Shown here: positions 15,434-24,103 of the stretch, piece by piece
Layout: each line of letters starts with the position of its first letter
How positions within the stretch are numbered: position 1 is the stretch's first letter
Notes under the pieces: model-generated
The model's input: the letters and a program-made list of their open reading frames with translations, nothing else
Database searches by the model: none
What the model was told of the DNA's origin: nothing
Position numbers and translations under genes: made by a program
DNA from: CAYVAP01 sp964343195
GTDB lineage: Bacteria; Bacteroidota; Bacteroidia; J057
DNA length: 29,402 nt
Assembly (NCBI GenBank): GCA_964343195.1
Contig: CAYFIR010000087.1
Location: 1 to 29,402 of the forward strand
Direction: 5' to 3'

Positions 15434-17200
15434 ATGGCTTCTCCCTTACTGAAGGTTGAAAATCTCAGCATTGCCTTCCCCAAAGACGGGGCTGTAAACA
15501 CTGTGGTTCAAAATCTGAGCTTTTCTATTAATCCCGGGCAAACTTTGGGAATTGTAGGAGAATCGGGAAGTGGAAAATCAATGACCTCACTGGCCATTAT
15601 GGGACTACTTCCGGTATCGGCTCAGGTACCTGACGGAACCATTGACCTGCAACTTCCCGACCAGACCGCTACCAATCTGCTTGCCCTCAAACAATCCCAG
15701 CTAAGACAATACCGTGGCAAAAGCATGGGCATGATATTTCAGGAGCCGATGAGTTCGCTGAACCCGGTGCACCGCTGCGGGAAACAGGTAGCCGAAGTTC
15801 TCAGGCTGCACAAAGGCATGAACAAGGCGGAAGCGCGGGAAGAGACCATTCGCTGGTTCCAGCAGGTAGAACTACCCCGCCCAGAAAAGATATTTGACCA
15901 ATATCCCCATCAGCTATCCGGAGGACAAAAGCAGCGGGTCATGATTGCCATGGCTATGTGCTGTCAACCCAAACTTTTGATCGCTGATGAGCCCACTACG
16001 GCCCTGGATGTCACGGTCCAGCGAAATATCCTTGCATTGATCCGGCGGTTACAAGCCGAGCAGGGGATGGCTGTCATATTCATCAGCCACGACCTGGGGG
16101 TGATTGCCGAGATGGCCGATGAAGTGCTGGTGATGTACGCAGGAAAAAAGGTGGAACAGGGAAGCATCAGTCAGATTTTTTCCGAGCCAAAGGAACCCTA
16201 CACCAAAGGGTTGCTGGCCTGCCGCCCCAACCTCAATCAGCGGTTGCAACGCCTGCCTGTCCTGGAAGACTTCACCAAAACAGACGAACCCCCAACACTG
16301 GAAAACTTCCCCCCGATAGACCCCAAAAGCCATCAACTTCGCCAGGAAACCCTGAGGAGCAAACCTCCCCTGCTCAAGGTAGAAGGCCTCTCCACCTGGT
16401 TTCCCAAAGAAACAAGCTGGTATGGGAAGGTCACTGAATGGGTAAAGGCAGTAGACGAAGTAAGCACAGACATCTATCCCGGAGAGACCCTTGGGCTGGT
16501 AGGAGAGTCCGGATCAGGAAAAACGACTTTGGGGCGCAGCATTCTCCGCCTGGTTCCCATCCGGCAGGGAAGCATTGCCTACGAAGGGACGAGACTTGAC
16601 GAATTGAATGAGGCTCAGATGAGGCCCTTTCGCAAGGACCTTCAGATCATATTCCAGGACCCATTCAGCTCGCTAAATCCACGAATGACCATCGGACAGG
16701 CTATCCAGGAGCCGATGACCATCCACGGCCTCGGAGCCAATGAAAAAGAGCGAAAGGAACGGGTTATAGCCCTTCTGGAGAAAGTTCAACTTCTGCCAGA
16801 ACATTATGACCGCTTCCCCCACCAGTTCAGTGGTGGACAACGGCAGCGAATTGGAATCGCCAGAGCCCTGGCGGTAGAACCCCGACTGATCGTTTGTGAC
16901 GAATCGGTTTCTGCGCTTGATGTCTCGGTCCAGGCCTCTATCCTCAACCTGCTCAAAGAGCTACAACAGGAAATGGGGCTGACCTACCTCTTCATCAGCC
17001 ACGATCTAAGCGTGGTACGGTTCATGAGCGACCGAATCATGGTCATGCAAAATGGGCAGGTGGTCGAGCAGGGAGACGCAGAAGATCTGTATGCCAATCC
17101 CGCCCAGGCTTATACCCGGGAGTTGTTGGAAGCTGTACCTCCTGCAACGTTGGAGGAAGCACGGACACGAAGAGAAGCGACCCGGTCAGTAATGCAGTGA
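15434..17200 (+). CDS. Dipeptide/oligopeptide-type ABC transporter, fused double ATP-binding protein
   Basis: The 588-residue protein contains two complete ABC ATPase domains, equivalent to DppD-DppF (or OppD-OppF) fused as in YejF/GsiA. Domain 1 has Walker A GESGSGKS (42-49), signature LSGGQ (161-165), Walker B LLIADEP (181-187) and H-loop His219. Domain 2 has GESGSGKT (357-364), FSGGQ (465-469), LIVCDES (485-491) and His523. Each domain is followed by the oligopeptide-transporter C-terminal segment (PYTKGLLACRP; AYTRELLEAVP). It energises import of peptides or similar solutes at the inner membrane. No permease or binding-protein genes are beside it, so its partners are encoded elsewhere. 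The ATG 15434 start matches the beginning of the ABC domain; an upstream in-frame TTG (15377) is rejected. Confidence 0.95.
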   Translation: MASPLLKVENLSIAFPKDGAVNTVVQNLSFSINPGQTLGIVGESGSGKSMTSLAIMGLLPVSAQVPDGTIDLQLPDQTATNLLALKQSQLRQYRGKSMGMIFQEPMSSLNPVHRCGKQVAEVLRLHKGMNKAEAREETIRWFQQVELPRPEKIFDQYPHQLSGGQKQRVMIAMAMCCQPKLLIADEPTTALDVTVQRNILALIRRLQAEQGMAVIFISHDLGVIAEMADEVLVMYAGKKVEQGSISQIFSEPKEPYTKGLLACRPNLNQRLQRLPVLEDFTKTDEPPTLENFPPIDPKSHQLRQETLRSKPPLLKVEGLSTWFPKETSWYGKVTEWVKAVDEVSTDIYPGETLGLVGESGSGKTTLGRSILRLVPIRQGSIAYEGTRLDELNEAQMRPFRKDLQIIFQDPFSSLNPRMTIGQAIQEPMTIHGLGANEKERKERVIALLEKVQLLPEHYDRFPHQFSGGQRQRIGIARALAVEPRLIVCDESVSALDVSVQASILNLLKELQQEMGLTYLFISHDLSVVRFMSDRIMVMQNGQVVEQGDAEDLYANPAQAYTRELLEAVPPATLEEARTRREATRSVMQ

Positions 17201-17204
17201 ACCC

Positions 17205-18362
17205 TTACAGCCCCACGCCTACCCCCACTGTAAAGGTGGACAATGCGAATATGCGGTCATTCGTAAGCCCACTTCGCCTTTCCATCCCTATTTCGAACCT
17301 GGTGATGCGCTCCTGGGCCAACTGATAATCCAAACCGGCTTTTAGTTGAATGCTCATTCCCCACGGAGACAGTCTTTCCTCATAGGGGGTCTCCTGTGGT
17401 CCTGATCCAGCGGATCTATAAAAGATTTCCAACCCATCCAGTTTGCCTACTGCCCAATAACTGGGGGCGATCCCGGCATAAACATGAGGCCGCAGCTTGG
17501 GAGCTGCGTGGATATACCGTATCCCCATGGGAACACTGATGTCTATCAAGCTAATTTCGACTCGGAACAGACGATCTCCCAAAGTCCGCACACTAAAGGG
17601 GACCGTTTCGCGGGTGCTGAATTGCTGTACCTGGAGTCCAGCCACCAGGTGCCAGTAGGATGAGGCCAACGGCTGCTCCCAGGCGACCCGGGCGCCCCAG
17701 GACATTTCCCAATCATAGCCGATGGAGCGATAGGCCGCAATCGGAGCATAGCTCATAGCCGCATCTCCTTCATTGACTGCGAGTCGCTGCATCGTCATAT
17801 CTGCAGACATAATAAGTCTGGCCCTGGGAGGTGGTACATAATTGCAGGTATTATGTGCCCTAACTACATATCGCAGCGAGGCTTTCTGGAAAGTAGCATC
17901 TCTTATCAGTCCCCGAAGTCCATCACACTGCCTCCAGGATGCTTCCAGGACACTTTTATAGTAGAGTTCATCCCCTTTTACATTGTTCAGTTCCAACAGA
18001 GCACCTGGCGCCAGTTCCAGGAAAAACCGCTGTTGCTGGTTGCGATCAATCATGAACAACAAAGTCAGTGACCCTTCTTCCAGCACCTGGAGGAATACTC
18101 TTTTTCCATCAGCCATCTCATATGCTCGAAAAATTTCTTCCTCGTAATTCCGGTATTCGTCTATCCGGTCGGGGAACAGGAACATGGCAGAATCGGCATG
18201 CTGAACCTTGATCCTTTCAAATCGAAGGTATCCTCCTTCGTCCAGGATCACCACCCGGTCAACCTGTGTATTCCCAATGCGGTAATAGGATCGCTGGGCC
18301 ACAAGAGTGGAAATTCCTACCATTCCCCCAAATAATAGCAACAGTAAAAGTTTCTTCATCAT
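17205..18362 (-). CDS. Outer-membrane beta-barrel family protein
   Basis: This 385-residue protein starts with a clear signal peptide (MMKKLLLLLLFGGMVGISTLVAQ). The C-terminal half (about residues 190-385) is a run of alternating amphipathic strands (WEMSWGARVAWEQP, YWHLVAGLQVQQF, HVYAGIAPSYWAVG, MSIQLKAGLDYQL, FTVGVGVGL), typical of outer-membrane beta-barrels of the porin/OMP_b-brl kind. The N-terminal half resembles a periplasmic beta domain. The frame stays open upstream to 18452, but the ATG at 18362 (or 18359) positions the signal peptide. The last residue is Leu rather than the common Phe. Its stop is four bases from the stop of the convergent ABC gene. Substrate or ligand unknown. Confidence 0.8.
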   Translation of the reverse strand: MMKKLLLLLLFGGMVGISTLVAQRSYYRIGNTQVDRVVILDEGGYLRFERIKVQHADSAMFLFPDRIDEYRNYEEEIFRAYEMADGKRVFLQVLEEGSLTLLFMIDRNQQQRFFLELAPGALLELNNVKGDELYYKSVLEASWRQCDGLRGLIRDATFQKASLRYVVRAHNTCNYVPPPRARLIMSADMTMQRLAVNEGDAAMSYAPIAAYRSIGYDWEMSWGARVAWEQPLASSYWHLVAGLQVQQFSTRETVPFSVRTLGDRLFRVEISLIDISVPMGIRYIHAAPKLRPHVYAGIAPSYWAVGKLDGLEIFYRSAGSGPQETPYEERLSPWGMSIQLKAGLDYQLAQERITRFEIGMERRSGLTNDRIFALSTFTVGVGVGL

Positions 18363-18617
18363 CGGCAAAGGATTACTGGTTCTCAGGATTGAAATGAAAC
18401 TCGCCGCAGGGAAGGCCACCTGAAGGCTATCCATATCCTTAATATTAGCCAATTTTCCGAAATACTGTATCCTTCCCCATTGCTGCTTTTGGATTATATA
18501 CCAAAACTGTGGGCACTGTCACACCTTTTTCAGTAAATTATCCGTAGAAAAATTAACCTGCATTCCAACCCTGGCCAGTTGTGGCCATCTTTCCTGTAAA
18601 TAGCGATAAATACTGCC

Positions 18618-19172
18618 TTGAGCGCGACGAACATTAACCTTCATGCTGACTTGATCGAGGCCTCCAAACGTGGGGACCGACTGGCCCAGGCCAGGCTGTA
18701 TCAACTGTATAACCGTGCGATGTACAACATCTGCATGAGAATGCTAGGAGATCAGGCTGCCGCAGAGGACGCCTTGCAAGAAGCATTTGTCAATGCCTTT
18801 CGCAAACTCCATCTCTTTGAAGGAAGGTCTTCCTTTGGAGCCTGGTTAAAGCGAATTGTGATCAACAAATGCCTGAGTCAACTCAACAAAAAACAGCTCT
18901 ACACTGAGCCGATTGACGAGCGTCTGATGGAACACCCGGATGACCATGATCATGATGGAGTAGAACTGGAACTGGTACCTGAACAGATACATGATGCCAT
19001 TCAGTCCCTACCTGAAGGATGTCGTGTGGTCTTTACCCTCTACCAGCTGGAAGGCTACGATCATCAGGAGATCGCCCAAATACTGGGGGTATCCGTTTCT
19101 ACCAGCAAGTCGCAGTATCACCGAGCCAAAAAACTGCTGCGTACCCGACTGAGCAAGGAGCTCGCCAACTAA
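18618..19172 (+). CDS. ECF-type RNA polymerase sigma factor
   Basis: This 184-residue protein has sigma-70 region 2 (about residues 25-90; LYQLYNRAMYNICMRML, DAEDALQEAFVNAF-type core as AAEDALQEAFVNAFRKLH) and region 4 (about 125-180; IQSLPEGCRVVFTLYQLEG, HQEIAQILGVSVSTSKSQYHRAKKLL), with no region 1 or 3. That defines an extracytoplasmic-function sigma factor. No ATG is available upstream of region 2; the stop at 18597-18599 limits the frame. Translation therefore probably starts at TTG 18618 or TTG 18651. The next gene, 37 bases downstream, encodes a likely membrane anti-sigma factor. Regulation is probably by sequestration at the inner membrane, released by an envelope signal. Confidence 0.93.
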   Translation: MSATNINLHADLIEASKRGDRLAQARLYQLYNRAMYNICMRMLGDQAAAEDALQEAFVNAFRKLHLFEGRSSFGAWLKRIVINKCLSQLNKKQLYTEPIDERLMEHPDDHDHDGVELELVPEQIHDAIQSLPEGCRVVFTLYQLEGYDHQEIAQILGVSVSTSKSQYHRAKKLLRTRLSKELAN

Positions 19173-19209
19173 ATTTTTTATTCAACGCCCAACGCGACGC
19201 AACAAAGAA

Positions 19210-19719
19210 ATGCAGGAAAATCGAATGTGGAAACAAATCGAGGCATACATCCGGGACAACCGTGAAGCCCTTGATATAGAGCGCCCCAGTGATGATCTCT
19301 GGGATCGCATCAACCGGGAATTGCACGAGGAAGCCCCACGCCAACTATGGAGCCGGGCCAACCTGATGCGTATTGCTGCAGCCATTGCCTTATTGGCCGC
19401 TATGAGCTACTTCTGGTACCTTCGCCTGGGTGACAATGTCCCCAAAGGTGCCATAGCCAATATCGGAAATCAGGCCAACCAGCAGGACGAGGAACCCATG
19501 GCAAACACGCCCCAGTCATGGGACGAAGTTACCTCTCCTCATCAGGCCCCTATCGACAGCATGATGGCACTGCCACAGGCAGCCGAAGCGCCTACAAGGC
19601 GTATCGATCAGTCCATTGACAGCCTGATGGGAGCTGGTGCTCCTACCCAGGAACGTGTGGAACTTTATCAGCAAATGATGGCTCGGAAAGCCGAATTGCT
19701 GACCCAGGCCACCCACTAA
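19210..19719 (+). CDS. Probable anti-sigma factor, single-pass membrane protein
   Basis: This 169-residue protein has a cytosolic N-terminus of ~55 residues, one transmembrane helix (about residues 55-72; NLMRIAAAIALLAAMSYFWYL) and a ~95-residue periplasmic tail rich in Gln, Pro and Ala. The N-terminal motif PSDDLWDRINREL resembles the short sigma-binding segments of Bacteroidota anti-sigma proteins. Its place directly after an ECF sigma gene (37-base gap) supports that role. There is no zinc-binding HxxxCxxC motif and no FecR domain, so it would be a non-ZAS type. A strong terminator follows the stop, so the sigma and anti-sigma genes form a closed two-gene operon. Confidence 0.75.
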   Translation: MQENRMWKQIEAYIRDNREALDIERPSDDLWDRINRELHEEAPRQLWSRANLMRIAAAIALLAAMSYFWYLRLGDNVPKGAIANIGNQANQQDEEPMANTPQSWDEVTSPHQAPIDSMMALPQAAEAPTRRIDQSIDSLMGAGAPTQERVELYQQMMARKAELLTQATH

Positions 19720-19739
19720 GGCATTGTCCCGAGAATGAA

Positions 19740-19784
19740 AATCCCGCTGGACTCAATAGAGTCCCAGCGGGATTGTTTTTTATT
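19740..19784 (+). terminator. Strong rho-independent terminator of the sigma/anti-sigma operon
   Basis: AATCCCGCTGGACTC (19740-19754) pairs with GAGTCCCAGCGGGATT (19759-19774) across an AATA loop, a ~15-bp GC-rich stem with a single bulged G. It is followed by GTTTTTTATT. It lies 20 bases after the anti-sigma stop. On the other strand the stem is followed by a short TTTT, so weak bidirectional action for the facing DUF4407 gene is possible. Confidence 0.9.
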
Positions 19785-19838
19785 AAGGCCAGCGATTAAT
19801 GCCACAGGTAGCTTATACCCTTTTCCTATCTTCGCTCA

Positions 19839-21158
19839 TCAATCCAGATACGGTTCTTCCTCCCGCGATACACCATTCAGATGGGCCTGTGACTGGCGGC
19901 TACGAAGGCGCATGGTGGCGTTGAGATCATAATTCATCTCTGAGATTTCCCGAAGAGATTCGATTTTACGATGGTGCTCGATACGGCTCAACAGGTAATC
20001 GTAGGGTCCACGTTTGGTAATCAGTTTTACAAATACGGGGGAGGTTTCCAGCATCATGAACAGGGCCACAATCAGGTTGCTCATCCACCACATGGCGCTA
20101 TCTTTTTCCTTCAGCCGCTCCAGAGCCTGAATTTTCGCAGGGAATCCGACTCCATAATTGCGGGCTTTTTCCAAGGCAGCAGGAAGTTCAGCTCTCCTTA
20201 GCTCCTCCTGCTGGGCACGCAATGCCACCAGTTCAGCGCGGTGGTCAGAAAGCAGTGACAACTCTTCCTCCACACTTGCGGAGAATTCCTCACGGGCCCC
20301 TTTACGTTGCTCATCAACTGCTGCCAAAGCCTTTTCGGCCTCGGTCAACTCTGCTTTCAGTTCATTTACCAACCGATAGAGAGAGAGGTTCCGCGCCTGG
20401 TAGGCCTCGGGTAGCACATACTTGGTGGTTTCTTCTCCATTGGCCCCGGTTACTGTTCTACGGGTTCCATGGTCATTCCAAAGCTTTACACGTGCGGCCT
20501 CATTAGCCTTGATCCTTGGACCATGACTGGCCAGCAACTGATCATATCGCTCCCTGGCCTGTTGATATTCTGAGGAAATTTCTTCGTAGTCAAAGGAGCT
20601 AGGACGACCGCTACGCTGCTCCTTGTACTGCATTCTCATGGTATCGATGCGGGCAATCTCGCGATTCAGGGAGTCGATCCCCAACTTCTTGTCGAGTTCT
20701 GCTGCGGCTTCCTGTTCGAGGTCTGTCACATAGGAAAACAGCTCCGATCCAATCTGGTTGCTGAACAACTCGACCTCGATGGGCTTGGTAATGACAAAGG
20801 AAATCAGGACTGCCAGCAACAGACGTGGCAGGGCCATCCCGAACTCATACCAGAATCGCCCTTCCTTTCGGATGGAGGAAACGATGTACCGGTCCAGGTT
20901 GAAAATCAGGGCACCCCACAGGATACCCGCAGGGATGGCCACAAACAGGTTGGGAACCAGGGTGTACACCGCAAATGTACCACTGATAATGGCCATACAA
21001 CCCGTCAAAAAGATGGTCGCACCGATCCCCACATACTTGGCATGTTCGGAAGGAGTTTCATCCAGGATACGCATGTATGCACCTGCACAGGCAAAGAAGA
21101 AACGTTTCAGAGTGCCTGGACGTTTCTGGGGTTCATCATAATGGGTATATGCATCCAT
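19839..21158 (-). CDS. DUF4407 domain-containing membrane protein
   Basis: This 439-residue protein has the DUF4407 layout. A short N-terminus is followed by transmembrane helices near residues 42-67, 70-90 and 108-127 (conserved FNLDRYIVSSIRKEG between helices 2 and 3). Next is a long, strongly charged coiled-coil region (about 145-340, Glu/Lys/Arg/Gln-rich), then a last transmembrane helix (SNLIVALFMMLETSPVFVKLI, about 355-375). The family is of unknown function; the topology suggests a membrane-anchored helical scaffold. The gene follows the zinc-ribbon/Ig-repeat gene by 45 bases on the same strand, so the two are likely co-transcribed. Its 3' end faces the sigma/anti-sigma operon. Confidence 0.88.
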   Translation of the reverse strand: MDAYTHYDEPQKRPGTLKRFFFACAGAYMRILDETPSEHAKYVGIGATIFLTGCMAIISGTFAVYTLVPNLFVAIPAGILWGALIFNLDRYIVSSIRKEGRFWYEFGMALPRLLLAVLISFVITKPIEVELFSNQIGSELFSYVTDLEQEAAAELDKKLGIDSLNREIARIDTMRMQYKEQRSGRPSSFDYEEISSEYQQARERYDQLLASHGPRIKANEAARVKLWNDHGTRRTVTGANGEETTKYVLPEAYQARNLSLYRLVNELKAELTEAEKALAAVDEQRKGAREEFSASVEEELSLLSDHRAELVALRAQQEELRRAELPAALEKARNYGVGFPAKIQALERLKEKDSAMWWMSNLIVALFMMLETSPVFVKLITKRGPYDYLLSRIEHHRKIESLREISEMNYDLNATMRLRSRQSQAHLNGVSREEEPYLD

Positions 21159-21203
21159 GTTGGAGAGGGTAAAGAATGGTTAAAGCGAATGATAGCGGCG
21201 AGG

Positions 21204-22613
21204 CTACTTTTTGATTTTTGTAAAAATGATCCGCTTGAGTTTTCTCAAGCCATTGATAAACTCCTGTCGGGCTTTGGTTCTTTCAAGGGAGACCAGATTG
21301 GGCTCCAGGTCCATTTCCTGTACACGGCGAATGGCGGGGTTGGAAGAGATATCGCCTGACTGTTTCTCGACCGCTTTGGCTGAACCAGTATCAGCAGATT
21401 TTTCCCTGGCAAGAGGTGCAGTTTTGTTGTCCTTGGGATCAGTTACGTTGGAAGACATTTTGAGCATTTTATTGAACTGCTGGTCGACCGATTCCATCTC
21501 CAGCGGAATAGGAAAGCGCACCACGGTAAATTCAGCAGATGTGGTGCCGGAGTGTCCCTTTGCGGTCAGACGATAGGTTGTATATGCCTGTGGGGGCTTC
21601 AGGCGGATCTCTCCCGCTGCTGGCACTTCCCCGATTCCGGGCTCCAGGATGACTGTATGGGCATTCCGGACTTCCCACTCGAGGAAAATCTTGCGTCCTT
21701 CCGTTGAGACAGGATCGCCTTCGAAATAATCTATCACTGGCGCAGGCAGCGTCAGGGTAAGTTCTTTGCGGACCTCCCCACTGGCATTGGAAGCCACCAG
21801 GCTATATATCGTTGTGCGGTCGGGCGTTACTTCAAATCGGGTTTTATCCAGAACATCCTCCCCGATGGGATCCAGGCGTAATTCCGAGGCATTGGCTACA
21901 TCCCAAAATAGGGTATTGCCATTCCCCAGCTGAATATGATCCCTGCTGGTGAAAAAGCTGTGAATTTCCGGTAGCGGAAGCGAAAGCTCTACTTTCGCCT
22001 CTACAACTCCGGCAGAATTATAGGCTTTGAGGGTATATTCTCCAGGCTTGGAAAGCTGGTGCTGGACAAATGACCGTCCTGTTACTTCCCCGACTCCACC
22101 GTTGATTTCGATGCGCTCCGCATGAGCCACCCTCCAGGAAAAGATGGTCGGGTAAGCCAGTGATATAGCCGACTCGGAGGCCTGAAACTCCTGTATTACA
22201 GGCTTCTCCCTCGCAATCGTCAACTGAGCGCGGGTGTAGCCATATTCGTTGTAAGCCAGTAACTCCAACGAAACCATGACCTCATCTCCTGTTTCCAATA
22301 GCAGGCTGCCTGAGGTATCCAGGTCCCGAAATTCATTTCCCAGGTATATTTCCTCACTTCCAGCCACTTCCCAGTGGACTTCCACCAGGTACTTCTTTTT
22401 TCGCTTGAGAAAACGTGCTTCAAACCGCGCCACCTCAGGCAGGCTAAACTCACAGTTTGGGCAACGGGACTCTTCCACATCAGCGAGTTCTCCACACCGG
22501 TGGCAAACAGGAACACCAATTCCCTTCACCGAACTGATCTGCTCAGCCGTCTGGGCTACCCCCTGAGTTGGGGCCTTGGTATCTGATGATGGGAGAGAGG
22601 CCTGAAATCCCAT
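21204..22613 (-). CDS. Zinc-ribbon protein with Ig-like repeats, function unknown
   Basis: This 469-residue protein has no signal peptide. Residues 37-54 form a zinc ribbon (CHRC ... CPNC; Cys37, Cys40, Cys51, Cys54). It is followed by about four related beta modules of ~75 residues (60-135, 138-212, 214-290, 292-367). Each has a core like FxW.V..A..I.I..GIGEV, then T.Y.L.A.N..G, then a P-rich linker strand (LPLPEIHSF, LPAPVIDYF). The pattern is Ig-like. The C-terminal ~100 residues are charged and low complexity, with a helical end (RQEFINGLRKLKRII). With the ribbon in the cytosol it is probably intracellular or membrane-associated. It is the first gene of a probable operon with DUF4407. I cannot name a family. 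Confidence 0.8.
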   Translation of the reverse strand: MGFQASLPSSDTKAPTQGVAQTAEQISSVKGIGVPVCHRCGELADVEESRCPNCEFSLPEVARFEARFLKRKKKYLVEVHWEVAGSEEIYLGNEFRDLDTSGSLLLETGDEVMVSLELLAYNEYGYTRAQLTIAREKPVIQEFQASESAISLAYPTIFSWRVAHAERIEINGGVGEVTGRSFVQHQLSKPGEYTLKAYNSAGVVEAKVELSLPLPEIHSFFTSRDHIQLGNGNTLFWDVANASELRLDPIGEDVLDKTRFEVTPDRTTIYSLVASNASGEVRKELTLTLPAPVIDYFEGDPVSTEGRKIFLEWEVRNAHTVILEPGIGEVPAAGEIRLKPPQAYTTYRLTAKGHSGTTSAEFTVVRFPIPLEMESVDQQFNKMLKMSSNVTDPKDNKTAPLAREKSADTGSAKAVEKQSGDISSNPAIRRVQEMDLEPNLVSLERTKARQEFINGLRKLKRIIFTKIKK

Positions 22614-22788
22614 TGAAATAGAAGCTTGGTTGGATGTTTGGGTGGACCGAAGTCCGACACCTACCAGCTAGTCCGTGGTGCATTGAAATGCAAACTGAAA
22701 GGATGGTGCAGGCAGGCACCCCTTCCATTACAAGCTTCGCGCCTAAAACGAAAAGCTTTGCTTAAACGGACAAAAAATGGGTATTAAT

Positions 22789-22805
22789 TGATCAATTGTT
22801 GATCA
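22789..22805. promoter_or_regulatory. Palindrome TGATCAA-TTG-TTGATCA
   Basis: This perfect 7-bp inverted repeat with a 3-base spacer lies 7 bases beyond the murB stop and 176 bases upstream of the zinc-ribbon gene. There is no T-run, so it looks more like an operator than a terminator. The rest of the 199-base gap (22614-22812) shows only a short repeated AAGCTTYGC motif. Confidence 0.3.
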
Positions 22806-22812
22806 GAGCGAA

Positions 22813-23832
22813 TTATCCGATCACGTTAACCTCTCGCTCAAGCTGTATCCCAAACTGGTCGGATACTGATCGAAGGATTTCGGAGGACAATTGATAAATG
22901 TCGTCTCCACTGGCACCTCCATGGTTTACCAAAACCAGTGCCTGACGGTCGTGTACCCCATAGTTATCCCTGCGATACCCTTTCCAGCCACATTTTTCGA
23001 TTAGCCAGCCTGCCGGCAGCTTCACATCATCCTGGCTTACCGGGTAGTGAGGTACCTGTTCATAGCGTTCCTGAATGGCTTGCAATACAGAAAGGGGTAC
23101 AACAGGGTTTTTGAAAAAGCTGCCTGAATTGCCTATTTGAGCCGGATCGGGTAATTTACTCTGCCGAATGCGAATTACAGCCTGGCTGATGGTGTGGATG
23201 CCGGGTTCAACTCCCATCAGCTCCAGTTCTGCCTTGATGGCTCCATAGCTCGTGTTGAGCTGAGGCTTTTTTTCCAGCTTCAGCGTTACGCTAATGATAA
23301 TGTACTGCCCTTTGGCCTTTCGCTTGAATATGCTATCACGGTAGCCAAACTGACAACCGGTATGATCTATTTCGTGGACAGCACCTGTGCCAATATGTAA
23401 TGCCTCCAGGGAATGGAAGACATCTTTTAATTCGACCCCATAGGCGCCGATATTCTGAATGGGTGCGGCCCCAACCGATCCAGGAATAAGAGAGAGATTT
23501 TGCAGGCCACCCCAGTTCTGCGAAAGGGTGTACAATACCAGTTCATGCCAAACCTCCCCTGCCCCAACCTTTAACCAGACAAAGTCTTCGGTTTCATCCA
23601 CTACTTCTTTGCCTAAAATCTGATTGTGCAGTATAAGGCCTGGGTAGTCGTGCCGGAAAAGGACATTGCTCCCACCTCCCAGCACCATAAAAGGCTGATT
23701 CTGGTGGAGGTTATCCATTAAAAACTCCAGGGTTTCCTGTTCGCTGTCGAGGGTCATGAACCAGCGGGCAGCGACATCCAATCCAAAGGTATTGAGCGAT
23801 TTAAGGGATACGTTCTCTCTGAGTCGGGCCAT
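22813..23832 (-). CDS. murB: UDP-N-acetylenolpyruvoylglucosamine reductase
   Basis: MurB reduces UDP-GlcNAc-enolpyruvate to UDP-MurNAc with NADPH and FAD in the cytosolic branch of peptidoglycan synthesis. The 339-residue protein shows the FAD-binding PCMH-type domain (LGGGSNVLF at 51-59; SLIPGSVGAAPIQNIGAYG at 114-132). It also has the substrate-binding Arg165 (GYRDSIFK), the catalytic Ser238 in GNSGSFFKNP and the C-terminal acid Glu334 (LEREVNVIG). The length and the YRDS motif fit the type I (E. coli-like) class. The start is ATG 23832, immediately before the family's conserved LNTFGLDV. It is a single gene, with a structured spacer upstream (23833-24103). Confidence 0.97.
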   Translation of the reverse strand: MARLRENVSLKSLNTFGLDVAARWFMTLDSEQETLEFLMDNLHQNQPFMVLGGGSNVLFRHDYPGLILHNQILGKEVVDETEDFVWLKVGAGEVWHELVLYTLSQNWGGLQNLSLIPGSVGAAPIQNIGAYGVELKDVFHSLEALHIGTGAVHEIDHTGCQFGYRDSIFKRKAKGQYIIISVTLKLEKKPQLNTSYGAIKAELELMGVEPGIHTISQAVIRIRQSKLPDPAQIGNSGSFFKNPVVPLSVLQAIQERYEQVPHYPVSQDDVKLPAGWLIEKCGWKGYRRDNYGVHDRQALVLVNHGGASGDDIYQLSSEILRSVSDQFGIQLEREVNVIG

Positions 23833-23892
23833 GCGACAATATTCGCGTATGGGGATTTCTTAAGCAAGCACAGGTTGGGAGAAGGGGGAAAA

Positions 23893-23926
23893 GGTATGGA
23901 GATAACCTACACGTTTTCTCCATACC
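23893..23926. other. Perfect 10-bp inverted repeat upstream of murB
   Basis: GGTATGGAGA (23893-23902) and TCTCCATACC (23917-23926) are perfect inverted arms around a 14-base loop, 60 bases upstream of the murB start. A looser continuation is possible (GGGGGAAAA on the left, CTCCTGACCCC on the right). It may be a leader hairpin, an operator or the terminator of the gene upstream. Confidence 0.4.
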
Positions 23927-23948
23927 CTCCTGACCCCTGTGCAGCTTA

Positions 23949-24103
23949 GGAACGCTCAAAAAACTAGTTCCGCTTTTGACTTGACCTCTTGCCCGCATAC
24001 TGCGTCAGAAAAAGCCTCATTTGGCTCGCCAAACTCGGTTTCCCTTCCTTGCCTGCGAACAAGATCTCTTCGTAAAATCGGGAAGTTATTTTTCTCGCGT
24101 TCC
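23949..24103 (+). repeat. Dispersed palindromic intergenic repeat, copy A (155 bp)
   Basis: The unit has terminal inverted repeats GGAACGC (23949-23955) and GCGTTCC (24097-24103), each flanked by TTA. Counting the flanks, CAGCTTAGGAACGC pairs with GCGTTCCTTAAGCTG. Inside are two conserved hairpin motifs: CGCATACTGCG (23994-24004) and TTTGGCTCGCCAAA (24020-24033). It aligns along its length with copy B at 24700-24877, which has an extra ~24 bases near the left. No transposase is encoded. The right edge abuts the stop codon of the membrane-protein gene. Confidence 0.85.
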
